Positions 35,850 through 45,699 are shown, counted from the first letter of the stretch. The stretch: 64,000 bases of DNA from Agromyces sp. ISL-38 (GCF_018613935.1 NZ_JAGGPF010000007.1:47678-111677), one strand, 5' to 3'. The notes: generated by a model not told the origin, from the letters alone. Translations and numbers: made by a program.

Positions 35850-36794
35850 ATGAGCGTGGTGGAGAACTCGAAGCTGTGCGTGGTCGGTGCCGGAAGCGTG
35901 GGGTCGAGCCTCGCGTACGCGGCACTCATCCGCGGGTCGGCGAGCCAGGTCGCGCTCTACGACATCGCGTCGGCGAAGGTCGAAGCGGAGGTGCTCGACC
36001 TCGCGCACGGCACGCAGTTCACCGAGGCCCGCGTCAGCGGCGGCGACGACCTCGCGGTGGTCGAGGGCTCGCACGTCGTGGTGATCACCGCGGGTGCGAA
36101 GCAGGAGCCGGGCCAGACCAGGCTCGAACTCGCGAGCACGAACGCGCGCATCCTGGAGTCGCTCCTGCCGAACCTGCTCGAACGCGCCCCTGATGCGATC
36201 TACGTGCTCGTCACGAATCCCGTCGACGTGCTCACGGTCGTCGCCCAGCGAATCTCAGGACTGCCGCCGCAGCGCATCTTCGGGTCGGGCACCGTGCTCG
36301 ACACCTCCCGGCTGCGCTGGCTGCTCGCCCGCCGCGCCGGCGTCACCACCGCGAACGTGCACGCCGACATCGTGGGCGAGCACGGCGACACCGAGTTCCC
36401 CCTGTGGTCGAGCGCACGCATCGGCCCGGTGCCGATTCTCGACTGGCGCAGCGGCGAGCCGTTCAAGGCATCCGAGCTCGACGGGATCGCCCGCGAGGTG
36501 CGGGATGCCGCGTACACCGTCATCCGCGGCAAGGGCGCCACGAATTACGCGATCGGGCTCGCCGGTGCGCGCATCGTCGAGGCGGTCATGAACGACGAGC
36601 ACGCGGTGATGCCGGTGAGCACCGTGCAACGCGGCATCCGGGGCATCGACGGTGTGGCGCTCTCGGTGCCGAGCGTCGTGAGCGGCAGTGGAGCCGTGCC
36701 CGTCGCCGAGACGCCGTTCTCCGATGACGAGGTGCGGCTGCTGCAGACGTCGGCCGCCGCGATCCGCGCGTCGGTGGATTCTCTCGGGGTCTGA
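35850..36794 (+). CDS. ldh: L-lactate dehydrogenase
   Basis: NAD-dependent interconversion of pyruvate and L-lactate. 314 residues from ATG 35850; GTG 35835 is an alternative five codons earlier. The Rossmann motif VVGAGSVGSSLAYA is followed by Asp38 of YDIAS for NAD ribose. ITAGAKQEPGQTRLEL forms the substrate loop with Gln/Arg typical of lactate rather than malate dehydrogenase; VTNPVDVLT, the catalytic His178 in GEHGDTEFPLWS and ATNYAIG complete it. A terminator follows 12 bases after the stop. Confidence 0.93.
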   Translation: MSVVENSKLCVVGAGSVGSSLAYAALIRGSASQVALYDIASAKVEAEVLDLAHGTQFTEARVSGGDDLAVVEGSHVVVITAGAKQEPGQTRLELASTNARILESLLPNLLERAPDAIYVLVTNPVDVLTVVAQRISGLPPQRIFGSGTVLDTSRLRWLLARRAGVTTANVHADIVGEHGDTEFPLWSSARIGPVPILDWRSGEPFKASELDGIAREVRDAAYTVIRGKGATNYAIGLAGARIVEAVMNDEHAVMPVSTVQRGIRGIDGVALSVPSVVSGSGAVPVAETPFSDDEVRLLQTSAAAIRASVDSLGV

Positions 36795-36805
36795 CCGACG
36801 AAACA

Positions 36806-36833
36806 CGAAAGGCCGCCCGAGGGCGGCCTTTCG
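36806..36833. terminator. Bidirectional terminator between ldh and the BI-1 gene
   Basis: 12-bp stem (36806-36817 with 36822-36833), 4-base loop. The AAA/TTT ends give a U-rich exit in both directions, which suits two convergent genes. Confidence 0.85.
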
Positions 36834-36857
36834 ACGTTGGCGCGAGTTGCGCGAGGG

Positions 36858-37670
36858 TCAGTCGCTCGACTGGATGATCGCGAGCATCCGGAGGATCTCG
36901 AGGTACAGCCAGATGACCGTGACCATGATGCCGAAGACGCCGGTCCACTCGTACTTCTTCGGAGCGCGGTTGCGCACGCCCTGCTGGATGAAGTCGAAGT
37001 CGAGCACGAGCGAGTACGCCGCCATGATCACGACGAGGACGCCGAGGATCACCCCGAGCGGGATGCCCATGATCTCGAAGCCGCGAACGCCCCAGGGGCT
37101 CTCGACGACGTTGAACATCTGAAGGCCGAGGTTCACGAGCGAGAACACGAGGTAGCCGACCATCGCCACGAGGAAGATCTTCGTGGCCCGCTTCGAGGCG
37201 CGGATCTTGCCCGAGGCGAAGAGGGCGAGCGTCACGCCGACCACGACGAGCGTGGCGATGACCGCCTGCGCGACGATGCCGCCGCCGAAGGCCAGCTCGT
37301 ACCATGCCGAGATACCGCCGACGAAGACGCCCTGCACGCCGGCGTAGGCCAGGATGAGGCCCGGCGACGGCTCTTTCTTGAAGATGTTGACGAGCGCGAG
37401 CACGAAGCCCGCGATGCCGGCGCCGATCCAGAGGAACGGCAGCGACTCGGTCGTCAGCCAGCCGAGGGCCGCGCCCACGACGAGCAGGCCGAACGAAACG
37501 GCCGCCTTCTGCACCGTGGTCTCGATGGTCATGACCTCGCGGTCGGGCAGCGTGGCCGGCTGGTTGTACATCTCCTGCAATTGCTGGGCGGATACGTCTT
37601 GCGCTGCGGCCACGGCTCCCTGCGAAGAGAAGGCGGAGTTCCGCTTGAAGGCGGGATTGTCGAGAGCCAT
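36858..37670 (-). CDS. Bax inhibitor-1/YccA family membrane protein
   Basis: 270 residues with seven predicted helices after a ~50-residue cytoplasmic N-terminus (MALDNPAFKRNSAFSSQG, typical of the actinobacterial branch). Conserved segments include the acidic helix end EPSPGLILAYAGVQGVFVGGIS and SLVLDFDFIQQGVRNRAPKKYEW, whose Asp pair corresponds to the pH-sensing di-aspartyl region of BI-1 calcium-leak proteins such as YetJ. Transport activity is inferred from the family. It is convergent with ldh and divergent from the phosphodiesterase gene. Confidence 0.9.
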   Translation of the reverse strand: MALDNPAFKRNSAFSSQGAVAAAQDVSAQQLQEMYNQPATLPDREVMTIETTVQKAAVSFGLLVVGAALGWLTTESLPFLWIGAGIAGFVLALVNIFKKEPSPGLILAYAGVQGVFVGGISAWYELAFGGGIVAQAVIATLVVVGVTLALFASGKIRASKRATKIFLVAMVGYLVFSLVNLGLQMFNVVESPWGVRGFEIMGIPLGVILGVLVVIMAAYSLVLDFDFIQQGVRNRAPKKYEWTGVFGIMVTVIWLYLEILRMLAIIQSSD

Positions 37671-37814
37671 GGAGTTCCTCTGCTTTCGGCTGACGTCGGT
37701 GCGGGGGACGGGTGGCCGGATGCGGCATCCGTGCCGAGTTCCAACTTACCGGAGATACCCGTGACAACGCCCGGAGTTCGCGGCGGATTCCCGCGGATGC
37801 CGCGGCCGCGTGGC

Positions 37815-37820
37815 TACGCT
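37815..37820 (+). promoter_or_regulatory. -10 box (TACGCT) of the glycerophosphodiesterase gene
   Basis: TACGCT, 7 bases, then ATG 37828; no Shine-Dalgarno. Confidence 0.45.
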
Positions 37821-37827
37821 GGGGCAC

Positions 37828-38949
37828 ATGCTGCACGACCTCGCGGAACGGCCGCTCGTGATCGGGCACCGCGGCGCCCCGGGCTACCGGCCCGAGCACA
37901 CGAGGTCGGCCTACGAGCTCGCGTTCGCGCTCGGCGCCGACGCCGTCGAACCCGACATCGTGGCGACGCGCGACGGCGTGCTCGTGCTGCGGCACGAGAA
38001 CGAGGTCTCGGGCACGACGGATGTCGCGAGGCGGCCCGAGTTCGCCGCGAAGCGCACGACGCGCGAAGTCGACGGCAAGCCGCTCACCGGCTGGTTCACC
38101 GAGGACTTCACGTGGGCCGAGCTGTCGACCCTGAGGGCACGAGAGCGACTGGGCGCCGTGCGCCAATCGAGCTCGAGCTTCAACGACCGCTACCCGATCA
38201 TCCGGTTACGCGACCTGTTCGCGCTCATCGACACCGCGGCCGACGAGCAGCGCCGCCTGATCCGCATGGTCGCGGAGTTCAAGCACGCGAGCCACTTCGA
38301 CGCGCTCGGCCTGCCGCTCGACGAGCTCTTCGCTGCCGAGCTCGACGAGGCCGGCTGGGGGCGTGGCGACGAGCGGCTCATCATGGAGTCGTTCGAGCCC
38401 GGGCTGCTCGATCGGCTCGGCGCACGCGGCATCCGTGGTTCCCGGATCTTCCTCATCGAGGCGACCGGTTCGCCCTACGACCTGGTGCTCGCCGAGGGAA
38501 CCCGGGCGGCCCGCTACGACGAATTCGTCACCGAGGCGGGGCTGCTGGCGCTCGCCGACCGGGTCGACGGCGTGAGCGTCGGCAAGGCCCGCCTGATCGG
38601 CGAACCGAAGCCGCGGGCCGGGGCTCGGGGGGAGGCGGTGGCTGCAGCGACGGATGCCACGGGCGCACCCCTCGATCGACGTGCAGCGCACCCGACGCTC
38701 GTCGGCTCGGAGCTCGTCGATGCGGCGCACTCCGCGGGCCTCGAGATCTTCACGTGGACGCTCCGGCCCGAGAACCGCTTCCTCTCCAAGGGGTTCCGCC
38801 GCGGCACGGCGCGCGCGGCCTACGGCGACTGGCTCGGCGAGTTCACGCTCATCGTCGGCACGGGCGTCGACGGAATCTTCGTCGACCATCCCGACCTCGG
38901 CGTCGAGGCGCGTGACTGGTGGTCGCGCGCCGAGGATCTCGCCCGCTGA
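37828..38949 (+). CDS. Glycerophosphodiester phosphodiesterase family protein
   Basis: Hydrolyses glycerophosphodiesters to glycerol-3-phosphate and an alcohol, with a TIM barrel and metal. 373 residues. The catalytic His pair and acidic residues are visible: VIGHRGAPGYRPEHTRSAYELAFALGADAVEPDIV, then LVLRHENEVSGTTDV, which has the second active-site His in the position of the usual HD. Late motifs are AEFKH and FTWTLRPENRFL. No signal peptide is seen, so it is probably cytoplasmic. An ATG preceded by TACGCT is preferred over GTG 37810. It is convergent with, and 3 bases from, the next gene. Confidence 0.9.
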   Translation: MLHDLAERPLVIGHRGAPGYRPEHTRSAYELAFALGADAVEPDIVATRDGVLVLRHENEVSGTTDVARRPEFAAKRTTREVDGKPLTGWFTEDFTWAELSTLRARERLGAVRQSSSSFNDRYPIIRLRDLFALIDTAADEQRRLIRMVAEFKHASHFDALGLPLDELFAAELDEAGWGRGDERLIMESFEPGLLDRLGARGIRGSRIFLIEATGSPYDLVLAEGTRAARYDEFVTEAGLLALADRVDGVSVGKARLIGEPKPRAGARGEAVAAATDATGAPLDRRAAHPTLVGSELVDAAHSAGLEIFTWTLRPENRFLSKGFRRGTARAAYGDWLGEFTLIVGTGVDGIFVDHPDLGVEARDWWSRAEDLAR

Positions 38950-38952
38950 GCG

Positions 38953-41508
38953 CTACTTCAGGGTGGAGGTGCCGAAGATGAGGTACCCGTTCCAGCCGGT
39001 GCCCACGGTCTTGGGCTGGCCCCAGGTGCCGCCGGTGTTGACCGGGTAGTACCGCAGTTCGCCGGTGGTCGACCGGGCGACGAGTCCGAGGGTGGAGTCG
39101 CCGGCGAAGCGCGCGGTGGGCGCGATGGCGGTCATCGCGTTCCAGCCGGTGCCGACGAGGGCTCTGGGCTCCGTGATGAATCCGCCGCTGCCGTTGGAAC
39201 GGTAGAGGCGGAGCGCACCGTCGCCCGTGCGAGCGAGGATGTCCTGCTTGCCGTCGCGATCGAAGTCGACCTGGGTGATGCCGAGTCCCGACCAGCCGCT
39301 GCCGATGGCGGTAGCGGTCGTGAGGGCACCTCCGGTGGTGTTGGGGTAGTAGTAGAGGCCGCCGGTGCTGCTCTTGGCCACGATGCCGGGGCGGCTCTCG
39401 CCCTTCTTCCATGCGCCGACGGTGATCGACCAGCTCTCCCAGCCCGTGCCGAGTGCGGTCGGTGCGCCGAGACCTCCGTCGGCCAGTCCGGGGTGGAGGG
39501 TCAGGCGCCCGTCGGCCCACTGGGCGACGATGTCCTGCACGCCGTCGATGTTCCAGTCGGTGACGAACGCGGAGAGGAGCCCCGACCAGCCTGCTCCGAT
39601 CTGCACGCCGTTCTCGACACCGCCGGTTCCGGTGGCCTTGTATCGCCACAGACGGGATTGCCCGTCGACGGCGACCACGTCGGCGGCGCCGAGCTTGACG
39701 GCGGGCAGGTCGTTGGACAGTGGTGCGCCGGCGATCAGGCGGTCGTTCCAGCCGGTGCCGATCGTCGACGGAGAGCCGAGGGTTCCGGCCTCGACCGGGT
39801 AGTAGATCAGGTCGCCCGTCGAGGGGGTCCGCGCCCCGATCCCCGAACTCGTCGCCCCGTCGAACCCGAACAGGGTGCTGACGCTGTTCATCGTGTTCCA
39901 CCCGGTGGCGACGACGGTCCTGGCCTCGTCGATGAAGCCGCCGATGCCGTTGGAGCGGTAGAGGCGCACGCTGCCGTCCTTGGATCGGGCGAGCAGGTCC
40001 TGGTAGCCGTCACCGTCGAAGTCGATCTGGGTCAACGCGAGGCCCGACCACCCGCTTCCGATCGCCGTCGCCGATGTCAGCGCGACTCCGGTGGTGTTGG
40101 GGTAGTAGACGAGGCCACCGGTGCTGCTCTTGGCCACGATTCCGGGGAATCGGTCGTCGACCCTCCACGGGCCGATCGTGATCGACCAGCCCTGCCATCC
40201 CGAGCCGATCTGCACGGGCGTAGTGAATCCCCCGTCGTACTCGCCCCGATACAGGGTCAGCCGTCCATCGCTCCACTGCGCGACGACATCCTGGAGGCCA
40301 TCGTTGTTCCAGTCGACGTTGTAGATCGCCTTGGCGGCTCCCCATCCCGGCCCGATCGCGACTGCCGCGCCGAGCTCGCCGGAACCCGTGGCCGGATACA
40401 CCGACAACACGCCAGTGGCACTGTCGACCGCGACGACGTCGGCATCGGAGCCGATCGTGGGCGTCGGCACGACGTCCGTGCCGATGAAGGCATCGACGTC
40501 GGCGATCGTCTCATGACCGGCGACGACCAGTTCCTCGGCACTCGCCAGGTCGTGCACGTTGTCGTAGTACTCCAGCACGGCGAAGTAGACGTCGTTGAAC
40601 TGGACCTTGTAGGTGCCGGGGAGCAAGCCGCTGATGGAGTACTCCCCGTCGGCATTGGTACGGCCCTTGAGGCTGGGATCTGACTCCCACGTGCCATCAT
40701 CGAGCTTCCACAGCACGGCATGCGCCGCCCACTCGCCGACCGGACCGTCGGGCCCGGTGATGCGGCCGCTGATGGTGCCACCCAGGGGCAGGGTCGCGTC
40801 GATGCCGGTACGTGTCTCGCCCGCGGCGAGCACGACGTGGTCGGCGCTGTCGAGGTCGGTTCTGCCATCCCAGTACGTGGTCGGGTACTGCGGCAGGTTC
40901 CGGTTCTCGTTGAACACGACGACATAGTCGCCGGCGGGCAGGCCGACCATGCGGTAGTCGCCGTCCTCGTCGACGACCGCGTTCCCGTTCCGCACCCCGT
41001 GGCCGTTGCTCAGGAGGCTGATGCTCATGCCCGGCACCACGGCGATCTCGCCGCCGGCGGTCTCGGCCTTCACGTTCCCCGAGATGACCGCGCCGGGTTC
41101 GAGCACGGGGTTGATCTCGATGGTCTCCCCGGCGACCAGGTCCACTGCGGTCGAGGATTGCGGGGCGGGCAGATAGTTCACTCCCGGGCCGGGCTCGGCG
41201 GAGAAGAGATACTGTCCCGCCGGCACCTCGTCGAGGAGGAACGTTCCGTCGGCGCTCGTGATACCGGTCGCGACGACCTCGATCCACGCTTCGGCAACGT
41301 AGTAGTAGAGCTCGACCTCGACGTCGGCGATGCCGGCCCCGGCGGTGTCGGTGCCGGTCACGGTGCCGGTCACGGTGCCGGTGACGGTTCCTGTCTCTCC
41401 CTCTGCCGACGCCGGCGATGCGGCCGCGAGCGACCCGAAGCCGAGTGCCGCGATCGCCGCCACGGCGACGAGAATGCGCGACCGTGCGCGTCCCGAAGAC
41501 CTGTTCAT
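38953..41508 (-). CDS. Secreted FG-GAP/VCBS-like beta-propeller protein with carboxypeptidase-regulatory-like domains
   Basis: 851 residues. A signal peptide ends near Ala35 (ASPASA|EGE). A short GTVTGTVTGTVTGTDT repeat follows, then three beta domains of carboxypeptidase-regulatory type (~55-135, ~138-240, ~243-345) with the FLLDEVPAGQY, YRMVGLPAGDY and YSISGLLPGTY hallmarks. Residues ~355-851 are ~48-residue blades with calcium-loop-like DWNNDGLQD and DFDGDGYQD motifs, arranged as two ~252-residue super-repeats that are very similar in sequence. There is no sorting signal or C-terminal anchor, so it is probably released or wall-associated. Function is unknown; adhesion or carbohydrate binding is a guess. 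Confidence 0.85.
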   Translation of the reverse strand: MNRSSGRARSRILVAVAAIAALGFGSLAAASPASAEGETGTVTGTVTGTVTGTDTAGAGIADVEVELYYYVAEAWIEVVATGITSADGTFLLDEVPAGQYLFSAEPGPGVNYLPAPQSSTAVDLVAGETIEINPVLEPGAVISGNVKAETAGGEIAVVPGMSISLLSNGHGVRNGNAVVDEDGDYRMVGLPAGDYVVVFNENRNLPQYPTTYWDGRTDLDSADHVVLAAGETRTGIDATLPLGGTISGRITGPDGPVGEWAAHAVLWKLDDGTWESDPSLKGRTNADGEYSISGLLPGTYKVQFNDVYFAVLEYYDNVHDLASAEELVVAGHETIADVDAFIGTDVVPTPTIGSDADVVAVDSATGVLSVYPATGSGELGAAVAIGPGWGAAKAIYNVDWNNDGLQDVVAQWSDGRLTLYRGEYDGGFTTPVQIGSGWQGWSITIGPWRVDDRFPGIVAKSSTGGLVYYPNTTGVALTSATAIGSGWSGLALTQIDFDGDGYQDLLARSKDGSVRLYRSNGIGGFIDEARTVVATGWNTMNSVSTLFGFDGATSSGIGARTPSTGDLIYYPVEAGTLGSPSTIGTGWNDRLIAGAPLSNDLPAVKLGAADVVAVDGQSRLWRYKATGTGGVENGVQIGAGWSGLLSAFVTDWNIDGVQDIVAQWADGRLTLHPGLADGGLGAPTALGTGWESWSITVGAWKKGESRPGIVAKSSTGGLYYYPNTTGGALTTATAIGSGWSGLGITQVDFDRDGKQDILARTGDGALRLYRSNGSGGFITEPRALVGTGWNAMTAIAPTARFAGDSTLGLVARSTTGELRYYPVNTGGTWGQPKTVGTGWNGYLIFGTSTLK

Positions 41509-41699
41509 GATGTGTTCCCCCAGGCTGATGGTCGCTGCGAACCCCAGCCCTCCGACTGGGATCGCGACCGTGACAGTGACTCTATGCGACCGGCGCTGCT
41601 CAGGCGAGGAACGCGCTTCCCGCGACCGACGGCGAGTCGATGGTGCGATTCTCGTGGTCGGATCGGGTGTCGGATGCCGCGCCTAGACTTGACGGTGAC

Positions 41700-44162
41700 A
41701 TGACGCTGATCCTCGACCCCGACGAACCGGCCGGCTGGCGCGAGGCGCCGCCCGCGCACGGTGTGACCACGGGCGGTTCTCGCCTCACCGACGGGCTCAA
41801 TCCCGAGCAACGCGAAGCGGTGGAGTACCGCGGCCCGGCGCTGCTCATCGTCGCGGGCGCCGGTTCGGGCAAGACCCGCGTGCTCACGCACCGCATCGCG
41901 AGCCTCATCGAGAGCCGCGAGGCGTGGCCGAGCCAGATCCTCGCGATCACCTTCACGAACAAGGCCGCGGCCGAGATGCGCGAGCGCGTCGAGGCCCTGC
42001 TCGGCGAAGGGGCATCCGGAATGTGGATCTCCACGTTCCATTCGGCGTGCGTGCGCATCCTGCGCCGTGAAGCCGAGTCGATCGGCCTCACGGGCACGTT
42101 CACGATCTACGACTCCGCCGACCAGCGCACCATCCTGAAGCGCATCATCAAAGAGCTCGACGCCGACACGATGGGGTTCACCACCGCGAGCGCGCAAGCG
42201 AAGATCTCGAAGCTCAAGAACGAGCTCGCCGACGTCGAGTCGTACGCGCGCAATGCGAACACGAACGACCCGCAAGAGGTCATGTTCCTCGAGATCTTCC
42301 GCCAGTACACGCGGCGACTCCGCGATGCCAGCGCGCTCGACTTCGACGACCTCATCGCCGAGACGGTATATCTCTTCCGCGCATTCCCGAAGGTCGCCGC
42401 GCTCTACCAGCGCCGCTTCCGGCACATCCTCGTCGACGAGTACCAAGACACCAACCACGCGCAGTACTCGCTCATCCGCGAGCTCACGCGGCCGGTGCCG
42501 GCCGAGCGGGTGCGCGAGATGGAGTCGCACGGCATCAACGTGCGGGCGCTGACGGATGCCGCGGGCGGCATCCCCGGCGCGAGCCTCACCGTCGTCGGCG
42601 ACTCCGACCAGTCGATCTACGCGTTCCGCGGCGCCGACATCCGCAACATCGTGGAGTTCGAGCGCGACTTCCCGGGCGCCCGGGTCGTGCTGCTCGAACA
42701 GAACTACCGGTCGACGCAGAACATCCTCTCGGCCGCCAACGCCGTCATCTCGAACAACTTCGACCGAAAAGAGAAGAAGCTCTGGACCGCCGACGGCGAC
42801 GGCGACAAGATCACCGGGTACACGGGGTACACCGCGCACGACGAGGCGCAGTTCGTCGCCGACGAGATCGAGTCGCTGCACCGGGCGGGCGTCGCCTACC
42901 GCGACATCGCCGTCTTCTACCGCACGAACGCGCAGACGCGAGCGCTTGAAGAGATCTTCGTGCGCTCGGCGCTGCCCTATCGGGTCGTCGGCGGCACGAA
43001 GTTCTACGAGCGCGCAGAGATCAAAGACGCGATGGCCTACCTCATCGCCGTGGCGAACCCGCTCGACGAGCTCGCGCTGCGGCGCATCCTGAACACGCCG
43101 AAACGCGGCATCGGTCCCGCCACCGAGACCGCGCTCGCGAGCTTCGCCGAGCAGAACGACATGTCGTTCCGGCAGGCCATGCGCGCGGCATCCGGTCTCG
43201 GGCTCGGCCCCAAGGTGACGGGGGCGATCTCGGGCCTCGCGACGACTCTCGACGAGGCGGCGGCGATGCTCGTGCCGTCGGCCGAGGGGCTCGCCGCGGG
43301 CACCAACGCCGGCGCCGCGAAGGTCTCCGACGTGCTCGTGTTCCTGATGGAGCGATCGGGCCTGCTCGACACGCTCCGCAACAGTCGTGACCCGCAAGAC
43401 GAGACTCGCGCCGAGAACGTCGAGGAACTCGTCGCGCAGACGCGTGACTTCGACCGGGAGAACCCCGATGCCACGCTCGTCGACTTCCTCACGCAGGTCT
43501 CGCTCGTGGCCGCGGCCGACGAGCTCGACGACGCCTCGGGCACCGTCTCGCTCATGACGCTGCACACCGCGAAGGGCCTCGAGTATCACGCGGTGTTCCT
43601 CACCGGCATCGAGGAGGGCCTGCTGCCGCACCAGATGTCGGCATCGGAGCCCGGCGGCCCCGCCGAGGAGCGGCGTCTCTTCTACGTCGGCATCACACGG
43701 GCGCGCAAGCGCCTCTACCTCTCGCTCGCGATGAGCCGCGCGCAGTTCGGCGAGGTGGCGGTCGCGATGCCGAGCCGCTACCTGCAGGAGATCCCCGAAG
43801 GGCTCATCGACTGGCGGCAGTCTCCCGGCATGGCGACGTCGCGCGGCGGCACGCAGCCGCGGGCGCTGAACGCACGTCGCGAGGGCGGCGCGTGGGGCAC
43901 CCGCGACCGCGATCTCGAACGGTTCAGCGTCACGAAGTCCGCGAAGCCCCAGACCGAATGGGCCAACCGCGTCACCGGCACGGTGCGCGACAACGGCGAC
44001 CTCACCCTCGCGGCGGGCGACCGCATCCGGCACACCGACTTCGGCGAGGGCAAGGTCACGCAGGTCACGGGCGAAGGCTCGAAGAAGGTGGCGCACGTGA
44101 GCTTCGACACGGCCGGGCAGAAGAAGCTCCTGATCAAGATCGCGCCGATCGAGAAGCTCTGA
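41700..44162 (+). CDS. pcrA: ATP-dependent DNA helicase PcrA (UvrD/Rep family)
   Basis: 3'-5' helicase in repair and replication restart. 820 residues from ATG 41700; a TAGACT box lies 10 bases upstream. SF1A motifs in order: LNPEQREAV (Q), AGAGSGKTRVL (I), FTNKAAAEM (Ia), DEYQDTN (II), GDSDQSIYAFRGAD (III), LEQNYRST (IV), TLHTAKGLEYHAVFL (V) and FYVGITRARKRLYL (VI). The C-terminal Tudor-like domain that binds RNA polymerase is present (IRHTDFGEGKVTQV...KIAPIEKL). A ~25-residue insert near ~265-290 (PVPAERVREMESHGINVRALTD) is typical of actinobacteria. Confidence 0.96.
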   Translation: MTLILDPDEPAGWREAPPAHGVTTGGSRLTDGLNPEQREAVEYRGPALLIVAGAGSGKTRVLTHRIASLIESREAWPSQILAITFTNKAAAEMRERVEALLGEGASGMWISTFHSACVRILRREAESIGLTGTFTIYDSADQRTILKRIIKELDADTMGFTTASAQAKISKLKNELADVESYARNANTNDPQEVMFLEIFRQYTRRLRDASALDFDDLIAETVYLFRAFPKVAALYQRRFRHILVDEYQDTNHAQYSLIRELTRPVPAERVREMESHGINVRALTDAAGGIPGASLTVVGDSDQSIYAFRGADIRNIVEFERDFPGARVVLLEQNYRSTQNILSAANAVISNNFDRKEKKLWTADGDGDKITGYTGYTAHDEAQFVADEIESLHRAGVAYRDIAVFYRTNAQTRALEEIFVRSALPYRVVGGTKFYERAEIKDAMAYLIAVANPLDELALRRILNTPKRGIGPATETALASFAEQNDMSFRQAMRAASGLGLGPKVTGAISGLATTLDEAAAMLVPSAEGLAAGTNAGAAKVSDVLVFLMERSGLLDTLRNSRDPQDETRAENVEELVAQTRDFDRENPDATLVDFLTQVSLVAAADELDDASGTVSLMTLHTAKGLEYHAVFLTGIEEGLLPHQMSASEPGGPAEERRLFYVGITRARKRLYLSLAMSRAQFGEVAVAMPSRYLQEIPEGLIDWRQSPGMATSRGGTQPRALNARREGGAWGTRDRDLERFSVTKSAKPQTEWANRVTGTVRDNGDLTLAAGDRIRHTDFGEGKVTQVTGEGSKKVAHVSFDTAGQKKLLIKIAPIEKL

Positions 44163-44181
44163 TCTTCGACTGCTGAGCCTC

Positions 44182-45633
44182 CTACGCGGCTCGGGCAAGG
44201 ACACGGCGCGTCGTGCCCCTGACGGCTTCGAGGATGGCCGCTGAGATCGACGACGCGTCGGTCGACGTAGCCCAGCGAGCGGCCGGTCGACCGTCAGGCC
44301 GCACCAGAACCAGGCCGTCGGCTCCGATCTGGAGGACTTCGGCGGTCGCCGGGTCGACGACGTGCACGGCGACCGTCATTCCGTGCGCTTGCGCCTGTGT
44401 CAGCGGCACTTCCGCCTGCGGGCCCGCGAGCACGGTCAGTCCCTCTCCGAGCAGATCGAGCGTGGACGTGCGCCCGTCGGGCAACCACGCGTGAGGAATC
44501 CGGTCGGCGATGTCGTCCACGTAGTCCAGCGAGACGTCGCGCTGGTCGGACGGGTTCGCCGATCGTTGCATGTTCCGCAGGCCCACCGGCCGGCGCTCGG
44601 CCTCGAACGAGTCGAGCAGCGACTCGTCGGCCCAGCCGCGCAGGACCCAGCCGAGCTTCCAGCCGAGGTCGTACCCGTCATGGATCGCCGTGTTCATCCC
44701 AGCGGCCCCGCGCGGAGTCATGCGGTGCGCGGCGTCGCCGACGAGGAACACGCGCCGTTCGCGGTACCGGTCGGCGATCTGGGCGGTGAACGTGAAGTCG
44801 CCGGTCCAGACGATTTCGGTCTCGAGGTCGGGCACTCCGGCGCCGGCACGGATGAGTTCCTCGAGGCGCTCGGGCGGGTAGTCGGCCCGCGTCTCGCGCG
44901 TGGGATCCCACGTCATGGAGAAGACCCAGCGGTCGTGGCGATCGGTGGGCAGGAACACCCACGGTGGTCCTTGGCGCATGAGCATGTAGAGCCCGTGTCG
45001 ACGATCGCCGACGACCTCGGCGAGCGGTGCCCGGAAGAGCACGGCGAGATAGGCGCCGAGCTCGCCCGGCCCTTGCATCGTGATGCCGGCGTGGCGACGC
45101 ACGGCACTGTGGGCGCCGTCGGCGCCGATCGCGTAGTCGGCGCGGAGGGTCGACGACTGGTCGCCCTCGCGAAGCGTCACGGTGACGCCGTCGTCATCCT
45201 GGTCGATCGCGACCAGCTCGGTGCCGAGCCGGACCGAGGTGCCTGGCAGGGAGAGCAAGTGCTCCATGAGCACGGGTTCGAGGTGATCTTGCGGAGCGAT
45301 GACGCCGGTCGTCGGACTGAGCGAGGCCGCGACCTCGACTGACGGGAATCCCATCGACACCTCAGTGCCCTCGGCCGACGCGAGGGTACGGCCGACCCAG
45401 CCGGTGGGGCTGCCGTCGATCGCGCCGGAGCGGACCGCGTGCTCCAGGCCCCAGGCGCGCATCAGCTCCATCGTGCGGAGGTTGACTCCAGTGGCGCGAG
45501 GGAAGGGGGAGAGGGCGGCGCGACGCTCGACCACGAGTGTGCGGACGCCGAGGCGTGCGAGGGCGATCGCGGCGGTGAGCCCGGCAGGGCCGGCTCCGAC
45601 GACGATCACGGTGGGTGTGGCGGTGGTGTGCAT
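44182..45633 (-). CDS. FAD-dependent aromatic-type monooxygenase (class A)
   Basis: Single-component flavin hydroxylase. 483 residues. The FAD dinucleotide motif GAGPAG is at 13-18 (VIVVGAGPAGLTAAIALARLG), the bifunctional DG motif is in YAIGADGAHSAVRRHAGI and the GD motif is in VFLVGDAAHRMTPRGAAGMNTAIHDGYDLGWKL. The C-terminal thioredoxin-like tail of the PheA/TfdB/Rox type is present but short. AGAAGG is 8 bases before the ATG. It is divergent from a TetR gene, and three evenly spaced inverted repeats fill the gap, so it is very likely the target of that regulator. The substrate could be a phenolic or polyketide-like drug (family inference). Confidence 0.88.
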   Translation of the reverse strand: MHTTATPTVIVVGAGPAGLTAAIALARLGVRTLVVERRAALSPFPRATGVNLRTMELMRAWGLEHAVRSGAIDGSPTGWVGRTLASAEGTEVSMGFPSVEVAASLSPTTGVIAPQDHLEPVLMEHLLSLPGTSVRLGTELVAIDQDDDGVTVTLREGDQSSTLRADYAIGADGAHSAVRRHAGITMQGPGELGAYLAVLFRAPLAEVVGDRRHGLYMLMRQGPPWVFLPTDRHDRWVFSMTWDPTRETRADYPPERLEELIRAGAGVPDLETEIVWTGDFTFTAQIADRYRERRVFLVGDAAHRMTPRGAAGMNTAIHDGYDLGWKLGWVLRGWADESLLDSFEAERRPVGLRNMQRSANPSDQRDVSLDYVDDIADRIPHAWLPDGRTSTLDLLGEGLTVLAGPQAEVPLTQAQAHGMTVAVHVVDPATAEVLQIGADGLVLVRPDGRPAARWATSTDASSISAAILEAVRGTTRRVLARAA

Positions 45634-45661
45634 GTGCGGAATCCTTCTGAGTATTTCATCG

Positions 45662-45672
45662 GACAGAGTGTC
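45662..45672. promoter_or_regulatory. Putative TetR operator, copy 1
   Basis: GACA-GAG-TGTC inverted repeat, the first of three copies with centres 19 bp apart between the divergent monooxygenase and tetR genes. Confidence 0.8.
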
Positions 45673-45680
45673 TTTCGATA

Positions 45681-45691
45681 GACAGTGTGTC
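45681..45691. promoter_or_regulatory. Putative TetR operator, copy 2
   Basis: GACA-GTG-TGTC; with flanks it extends to the perfect AGACA-GTG-TGTCT. Middle copy of three. Confidence 0.85.
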
Positions 45692-45699
45692 TTTTGTCG

